Shown: one piece after another, positions 34,725-39,162 of the stretch
Position numbering within the stretch: the stretch's first letter is position 1
Layout: every line of letters starts with the position of its first letter
From: Afipia sp.
Lineage (GTDB): Bacteria; Pseudomonadota; Alphaproteobacteria; Rhizobiales; Xanthobacteraceae
Direction: 5' to 3'
NCBI GenBank assembly: GCA_030652315.1
Contig: JAUSAX010000042.1
Location: 1 to 39,162 of the forward strand
DNA: 39,162 nt
Program-made: the position numbers and the translations under genes
The notes under the pieces: generated by a model
What the model was told of the DNA's origin: nothing
Database searches by the model: none
What the model saw: the letters and a program-made list of their open reading frames with translations, nothing else

Positions 34725-35216
34725 ATGAGCAACGATTTCCGCCATAGCGTCGAGACCATGATCCCGGCCCTGCGGCGCTACGCGCGCGCGCTGGCGCGGG
34801 ACAAGGACATCGCCGACGATCTGGTGCAGGACACGCTGGTGCGGGCGCTGCGCTCGGAGAAGCTGTTTCTGGGCGGCGACCTGCGCGCCTGGCTCTACAC
34901 GATTTTGACCAACCTCAATCGCAACCGCCGCCGCTCGCTGGCGCGGCAGCCGACGATGATGGAATTACACGACACCGCCGCCGACGCCTCCGGCACCGAG
35001 GCCGAAGGCCGCGATATTTCCCGCGCGCTCGCCACGCTGGCGGAAGACCAGCGCGCGGTGCTGCTGCTGGTGGTGCTGGAAGGTCTGAGTTACCGCGACG
35101 TTGCCGACATTCAGGGTGTGCCGATCGGCACGGTGATGTCGCGGCTGGCCCGTGCGCGGGCACATGTGAGGGCCGTCATCGAGGGCGAACGCCCGGCGCT
35201 GCGGCGCGTGAAGTGA
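34725..35216 (+). CDS. ECF-type RNA polymerase sigma factor
   Basis: A 163-residue sigma factor of the extracytoplasmic-function type. Region 2 (about 10-75) has RRYARALARDKDIADDLVQD and LRAWLYTILTNLNRNRRR. Region 4 (about 105-155) has LATLAEDQRAVLLLVVLEGL, YRDVADIQGVPIGTVMSRL and ARARAHVRAV for -35 recognition. There is no region 3. The likely anti-sigma gene lies 218 bp downstream on the same strand. An in-frame ATG at 34758 is an alternative start. Which ECF group it belongs to cannot be settled here. Confidence 0.9.
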   Translation: MSNDFRHSVETMIPALRRYARALARDKDIADDLVQDTLVRALRSEKLFLGGDLRAWLYTILTNLNRNRRRSLARQPTMMELHDTAADASGTEAEGRDISRALATLAEDQRAVLLLVVLEGLSYRDVADIQGVPIGTVMSRLARARAHVRAVIEGERPALRRVK

Positions 35217-35434
35217 GACACGACAGGGGACGAGCGAGATGGACTTGATGCGCGATGAATGGGGAGACCCGCTTTCTTCTCCCTCTCCCGTGTGGAGAGG
35301 GTGGCGCGCTGAACGCCATGCGATCGGCGCGCGGGGTGGAGGTAGACTCTGTATCTTGCGTAACCTCCACCCCACTTTTTCACGACGATAACGCCCTTGC
35401 TGCTGCAAGATATTGAAGACGAGAGACACCGCCG
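35217..35434. repeat. Repeat-bearing gap between sigma and anti-sigma genes
   Basis: CTCCCTCTCCCGTGTGGAGAGGG (35278 onward) and GCGCGGGGTGGAGGTA, then AACCTCCACCCCAC (35366 onward), give nested inverted repeats. They match a common type of dispersed rhizobial intergenic element. It separates two genes that are usually adjacent or overlapping in ECF systems. Confidence 0.55.
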
Positions 35435-36208
35435 ATGACCGACGACCACAACATTCCCGTCACCGAGGACGAACTCCACGCCTATGTGGACAACGAACTC
35501 CCTGCGGAGCGGCGCGCGGCGGTCGAGGCCTGGCTCGCCGCGCATCCCGACGACGCGGCACGCGTGACGTCATGGCGCACGATGAGCGACGCGCTGCATG
35601 CGAAATACGATGCGGTTGCGGACGAGCCGGTCCCGCCTCGCCTCTCGGTCGATCAACTGTCGCGGCCGCCGCGCCGCTGGATGATGGGCGCCATCGCAGC
35701 GTCCCTGCTGGCGTTCGCGGTCGGCGGCGGCGTCGGCTGGGCTGCCCGTGGCACCGACACAACGACCTCGATATTCGCGAACTTCACCGGCGACGCGCTC
35801 GATGCACACAAGCTCTATGTGGTCGAGGTGCGCCATCCGGTGGAAGTAGCGGGCAGCGAACGCGCGCATCTGCAACAGTGGCTGACCAAGCGCTGCGGTT
35901 ACGAGGTTCGTGCGCCTGAACTCGATGCGACCGGACTGAAGCTGGTCGGCGGACGGCTGTTGCCCGGCCCGACCGGTCCTGCCGCATTCCTGATGTATGA
36001 GACGGCGTCGGGCGAACGCTTCACCATCTACGCGTCGCGCGCCAAAACCGAGACGACGCAGATGCGCTACGCCAGCAACGGCGGCAACGGCGCGTTGTTC
36101 TGGGCCGACGGCGGCGTCGGTTATGTCGTCAGCGGAACCACCGACCGCGACCGCCTCACGCAGGTCGCGCAGATGGTCTACGACCAGTACGAGAAGGCGG
36201 GGCTGTAA
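35435..36208 (+). CDS. Probable anti-sigma factor, single-pass membrane protein
   Basis: A 257-residue protein. Its N-terminal cytoplasmic domain (1-80) resembles the anti-sigma start VTEDELHAYVDNELPAERRA and continues AWLAAHPDDAARVTSWR. One membrane segment (about 84-104, GAIAASLLAFAVGGGVGWAA) leads to an extracytoplasmic domain of 150 residues, with HKLYVVEVRHPVEV and WADGGVGYVVSG. The zinc-binding HxxxCxxC motif of ZAS-type anti-sigma factors is absent. It should hold the upstream sigma factor at the membrane until a signal acts on the outer domain; the signal is unknown. Partnership is inferred from adjacency and N-terminal type. Confidence 0.82.
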   Translation: MTDDHNIPVTEDELHAYVDNELPAERRAAVEAWLAAHPDDAARVTSWRTMSDALHAKYDAVADEPVPPRLSVDQLSRPPRRWMMGAIAASLLAFAVGGGVGWAARGTDTTTSIFANFTGDALDAHKLYVVEVRHPVEVAGSERAHLQQWLTKRCGYEVRAPELDATGLKLVGGRLLPGPTGPAAFLMYETASGERFTIYASRAKTETTQMRYASNGGNGALFWADGGVGYVVSGTTDRDRLTQVAQMVYDQYEKAGL

Positions 36209-36214
36209 ACCCGC

Positions 36215-37489
36215 CTACTCACTTCTTGTCGCCAGCACCTTGTCGATACGGCGACCGTCGAGATCGACCACCTCGAACCGCCAGCCATCCGCGCTGATGC
36301 TTTGCCCCACCGACGGAATCGCGCCGAATTTTTCGAGCAGGAAGCCCGCGAACGTCTGGTAGGGGCGCGATGCAGGCAATGGAATGTCGAGCAGGTGCGC
36401 AAACTCGAGCGCGGGCATCCATCCCGCGATGAGAAGCGATCCGTCGTCGCGCTTGACGAAAGCCGGTTCGGCGGGGCCCTCCTCGGTGTGGAAGCTGCCG
36501 ACGATGGATTCGAGAATGTCGGCGCTGGTGACGACGCCCTGAAACGTGCCGTACTCGTCGTGCACCAGTCCCATATGAACCGGCGAGTCGCGCAGAATAG
36601 CGACCACGTCCCGCGCGTCGACGGTTTCCGGAATCACCGGCGCTTCGCGGATCAGGTCGCGAATGTCGGGCACCTTGCCCGACAAATACGCATCCAGCAT
36701 ATCCTTGGCCTGCACGATGCCGAGCGTTTCCTCGCCGTCGAACACCGGCAGGCGGGAGTGTGAGCTTTCCTTGAATGCAAATCGGATGGCTTCCGGCGGC
36801 TCCGACAGGTTGATCATGCTGACTTCGTGGCGCGGCGTCATCACCGCGCCGACGGAAAGATCGCCGAGCCGCATCACGCCCGCAATCATCTCCTTCTCGC
36901 CGGGCTCGAGCACGCCGGCGTTCTCCGCCTCGACCACGAGCGTGCGGATCTCCTCCTCGCTGACCTTCTCTTCGGCATCGCCGCGATGACCGAGCGCCCA
37001 GAGCAAGGCCTTGCCCGAGCGATCCAGAACCCACACCAGCGGCAGCGATATCTTCGCAAGCACCACCATGGCCGGCGCGACCTTCACCGCGACCGCCTCG
37101 GGATCGCGCAGCGCGATCTGCTTCGGCACCAGTTCACCGACAATGAGAGAGGCATAGGTGATCAGCGTGACGACCACGCCGACGCCAATTGCGTCGGCGA
37201 CGCCTTGCGACAATCCGATGCTGACGAGCGACGCGGACAGGCGCGGGCCGAGCGTTGCGCCGGAGAATGCACCCGAGAGCACGCCAACAAGCGTGATGCC
37301 GATCTGAACGGTGGAGAGAAACTTTCCGGGATTGGAGGCCAGCGCGAGCGCGCGTCGCGAACCGCTCACGCCCTTTTCAACCAGACCCAACAACCGCGCC
37401 GGGCGGGATGAGACAATGGCAAGCTCCGACATCGCGAGCAGGCCGTTGATGACGATGAGAACGGCGACAATTCCAAGTTCGAGTAACAA
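36215..37489 (-). CDS. CNNM/CorC-type hemolysin family membrane protein
   Basis: The 424-residue protein has an N-terminal DUF21 membrane domain with about four hydrophobic segments (starting LELGIVAVLIVINGLLAMSE), a CBS-domain pair (about 205-325, VMTPRHEVSMINL, HSRLPVFDGEETLGIVQAKD, GLVHDEYGTFQGVVTSADIL) and a C-terminal CorC/HlyC domain (about 340-420). Family members are linked to magnesium or cobalt efflux and resistance; the hemolysin name is historical. Length and domain order are complete. It converges on the anti-sigma gene with only 6 bp between stops, too little for a separate terminator. Confidence 0.93.
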   Translation of the reverse strand: MLLELGIVAVLIVINGLLAMSELAIVSSRPARLLGLVEKGVSGSRRALALASNPGKFLSTVQIGITLVGVLSGAFSGATLGPRLSASLVSIGLSQGVADAIGVGVVVTLITYASLIVGELVPKQIALRDPEAVAVKVAPAMVVLAKISLPLVWVLDRSGKALLWALGHRGDAEEKVSEEEIRTLVVEAENAGVLEPGEKEMIAGVMRLGDLSVGAVMTPRHEVSMINLSEPPEAIRFAFKESSHSRLPVFDGEETLGIVQAKDMLDAYLSGKVPDIRDLIREAPVIPETVDARDVVAILRDSPVHMGLVHDEYGTFQGVVTSADILESIVGSFHTEEGPAEPAFVKRDDGSLLIAGWMPALEFAHLLDIPLPASRPYQTFAGFLLEKFGAIPSVGQSISADGWRFEVVDLDGRRIDKVLATRSE

Positions 37490-37610
37490 GTTGTTCCTTT
37501 GCGGTGAAACGCTTTAACGCCGATAGATAGCACGCCGACGGGTCACCTGCAGTATCGCATTTGCCGCAGGACCATGAGACATGCGCGATCATTTTGCATG
37601 TCAGCCGCGA

Positions 37611-38495
37611 TCAAGACCTCTGCAGCGCCAGTGTGACACCGCCCAGCGTGAACGCCATCGCCAGCACTTCCCTGATACCGAGCGGTTCGCCCACCACCAG
37701 AGCGGCGGCCACCACGCCGATGACGGGAACCAGCAACATGCCGGTGGACGCGGTCGCCGGCGGCAGACGGCGCAAGGTTTCAAACCAGGTGAGGTAACAC
37801 ACGCCCATCGGAATGATCGTCATGTAGCCGATCAGCGCCCAGCCGGTGGACGACACCGCGCCAAAATCCGGCTTCTCGAACAACAGGCCGAACACGAGCA
37901 TCGCAAGGCAGCCCAAGCCGACCTGCCACGCCACAAGCGCAACCGGCGGCACCGGTATCGGTGCGCGATTGAGAACGTTGCCGAGTGCAAAGAGGATTGC
38001 AGCCGAGAGCGCCAGCGATGCGCCGGCCAGCTTCTCGTACGTGAAAGTGAAACCTTCCCCGCCGAACAGGATCACGATCCCGACGATTCCGAGACACAGG
38101 GAGACAACATTGCGAAGCGTCGGCCGCATGCCCAGCAGCGGCCATGCAAACAGCGTCGCCCAGATCGGCATCGTGTAAGCCAGCAGCGCGCCTTCGCTCA
38201 CGCTCACCCATTTCATGGCGACGGTGCCAAAGCCCATCCACGCAATAACATTGGTGAACGTCGCCAGCAGCAGCCGCGGCACGACCTCGCGCGGAACGCT
38301 CAATCGTTCATGACGGCTCAGCGCGACAATTGCCAGAATGAGAGACGCAGTGACACCCGCCAGTCCGCGAGCGGACAGCGGTGGCAATTCGCGAAGCAAC
38401 AGTTTCATGAAGGGCCAGTTCAGGCCCCAACCGAATGCTGTGATCCCGAGACAAGCGACGCCGATCCATCGTGAATGACCATGGGAACTACCCAT
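37611..38495 (-). CDS. DMT-superfamily (EamA) transporter
   Basis: The 294-residue inner-membrane protein has about ten hydrophobic helices in two EamA repeats. The first begins WIGVACLGITAFGWGLNWPF; the second contains GASLALSAAILFALGNVLNR, VARWQVGLGCLAMLVFGLL-like helices, and GMLLVPVIGVVAAALVVGEP near the end. The GE-P motif of the family is visible. Such proteins export amino acids or other metabolites; the substrate is unknown. It is on the same strand as the CNNM-type gene, with 121 bp between them. Confidence 0.9.
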   Translation of the reverse strand: MGSSHGHSRWIGVACLGITAFGWGLNWPFMKLLLRELPPLSARGLAGVTASLILAIVALSRHERLSVPREVVPRLLLATFTNVIAWMGFGTVAMKWVSVSEGALLAYTMPIWATLFAWPLLGMRPTLRNVVSLCLGIVGIVILFGGEGFTFTYEKLAGASLALSAAILFALGNVLNRAPIPVPPVALVAWQVGLGCLAMLVFGLLFEKPDFGAVSSTGWALIGYMTIIPMGVCYLTWFETLRRLPPATASTGMLLVPVIGVVAAALVVGEPLGIREVLAMAFTLGGVTLALQRS

Positions 38496-38531
38496 GGAAT
38501 TCGATGGCCCGACCCGCCGTTGCCATGCGCC

Positions 38532-38813
38532 TTACTCGCTGCTGACTGTTTCCGGCTCGGGTGTCTTGACGACCGTCAGCTTCTTCGGTGCGGCCTTTTT
38601 CTTTTTCGGCTCCACCGGTGGCGGATTGGCGGCGTCGTGCGCCTCTTTCGCCAGTCGCAGCGCCTTCAGGCGCTCCATGTTCCTGCGGACATCGACATAC
38701 TCCTTGTCGACCTGGGCGAGAGCCTGTGCGCCCTCAACCTTGGCCAGACGCTGCTTTTCGAGGCGTGCCAATTGTTCGGGAGTTTGCGGCTTGGTCTGCG
38801 ATTTGCTGGTCAT
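38532..38813 (-). CDS. Small charged hypothetical protein
   Basis: A highly charged 93-residue protein from the chosen ATG at 38813 (MTSKSQTKPQTPEQLARLEK). The middle is a predicted coiled coil (LAKVEGAQALAQVDKEYVDV to LKALRLAKEAHD), followed by a Pro/Lys-rich tail (PPPVEPKKKKAAPKKLTVV). No known domain is recognised. ATGs at 38822 and 38849 are alternative starts; the shortest removes a segment without family-like character. It may bind nucleic acid, judged only by charge. It shares its strand with the transporter gene, 36 bp away. Confidence 0.65.
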   Translation of the reverse strand: MTSKSQTKPQTPEQLARLEKQRLAKVEGAQALAQVDKEYVDVRRNMERLKALRLAKEAHDAANPPPVEPKKKKAAPKKLTVVKTPEPETVSSE

Positions 38814-38903
38814 TCTCAACATATGGGTATTCCGACCCCGGATTGCCACCGCTTGTAAAATATCGTTCCACAGCGGAACTTTTCCGCTTCCGACACGGCA
38901 GAT

Positions 38904-38932
38904 TTGACAATTTGATTGATTGAGACTATATT
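38904..38932 (+). promoter_or_regulatory. Near-consensus sigma-70 promoter
   Basis: TTGACA (38904-38909), a 17-bp AT-rich spacer and TATATT (38927-38932). This is by far the best promoter match I found in the window and would start transcription near 38939. It points rightward into the foldable sequence that ends the window. Confidence 0.75.
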
Positions 38933-38938
38933 CCTATC

Positions 38939-39162
38939 GTCCTGTTCGCGAGGGGCGCTTCTCGAGGGCGCTTTGAAGCGGAGCAGGATGCGGCGCCTGC
39001 GCGCGTGTCTCGCACACACGTCGTCCGGGAGGCTGGGGTCACCGTCCGGGCCAACTACGTGGCTCTGCCGTTCGCGGCTGGACGCGGCGAGGATGAAGGC
39101 GGCGAAAGCCGGCCGGATCAGGACGTGAAAGCGTCCGTCCTCACCCGGAAGTACGGTCCCCT
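38939..39162 (+). ncRNA. Candidate structured RNA or RNA-operon leader, 5' part
   Basis: Downstream of the strong promoter, CCTGTTCGC (38941-38949) pairs with GCGGAGCAGG (38978-38987) with one bulge. CGTGT/ACACG forms a further hairpin (39004-39020). GGACG and CGTCC around 39120-39136 close a GAAA-type loop. A 70-codon open frame (38916-39128) begins inside the promoter spacer, so it cannot be translated from this transcript start, and it resembles no protein I know. The segment runs off the window. It may be a small RNA, a long leader, or a repeated element; I cannot assign a known RNA family. Confidence 0.35.

Noticed and set aside
38916..39128. 70-codon frame at the right edge
   Set aside because: Its start codon lies within the spacer of a near-consensus promoter, so that promoter's transcript would not include it, and it shows no protein family.
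1..39162. CRISPR array
   Set aside because: I found no regularly spaced short direct repeats or cas genes; the repeats present are irregular palindromic elements.

Overview
The window reads as a chromosomal segment of an alphaproteobacterium of the Bradyrhizobiaceae/Nitrobacteraceae type (Bradyrhizobium, Rhodopseudomonas, Afipia, Nitrobacter). I infer this from the high GC content, the gene neighbourhoods (xseB next to dxs and a TlyA-type methylase; fabI, a histidine phosphatase and aroC in a row), the DUF3489-DUF2924-serine recombinase module, and many short palindromic intergenic repeats of the kind common in these genomes. No species can be named from the sequence alone.

Positions 1 to about 11,200 are a mosaic of mobile DNA. 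At the left edge an IS630-type element lies inside a truncated IS256-type transposase gene. Next come an unfamiliar gene with a resolvase-like N-terminus and an altered catalytic site, and a small membrane-anchored protein. A leftward prophage block follows: a ParB-like/DNA methyltransferase fusion, a DUF5681 protein and a terminase large subunit, with no portal, capsid or tail genes. A short regulatory region with paired inverted repeats precedes it. Rightward then come a stand-alone degenerate ParB-like protein, a small helical protein, and the tightly coupled DUF3489-DUF2924-large serine recombinase set. The block ends near a tRNA-Gln(TTG) gene whose 3' end faces it, a plausible island boundary.

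From about 11,200 onwards the window looks like core chromosome. It holds acyl-CoA dehydrogenase, a nitronate monooxygenase-like protein, an NTF2-like protein, a VOC dioxygenase, enoyl-CoA hydratase, a deacetylase-family protein, xseB, dxs, tlyA, a TrmA/RlmD-type RNA methyltransferase and a secreted VWA-type protein. Three tandem chemoreceptor genes follow (24.7-30.4 kb). Each has its own terminator, a shared 16-bp upstream motif and a small leader hairpin. After them come a class III nucleotide cyclase, aroC, a phosphatase, fabI, a divergent ECF sigma/anti-sigma pair, a CNNM/CorC-type membrane protein, an EamA transporter and a small basic protein.

The last 250 bases carry a near-consensus sigma-70 promoter (TTGACA, 17 bp, TATATT) followed by strongly foldable sequence without a convincing ORF. 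This may be the start of a structured RNA or an RNA-operon leader. The best candidates for something undescribed are that segment, the inverted-repeat control region and ParB-like proteins of the prophage block, the resolvase-derived fusion protein, and the shared control elements of the receptor trio.
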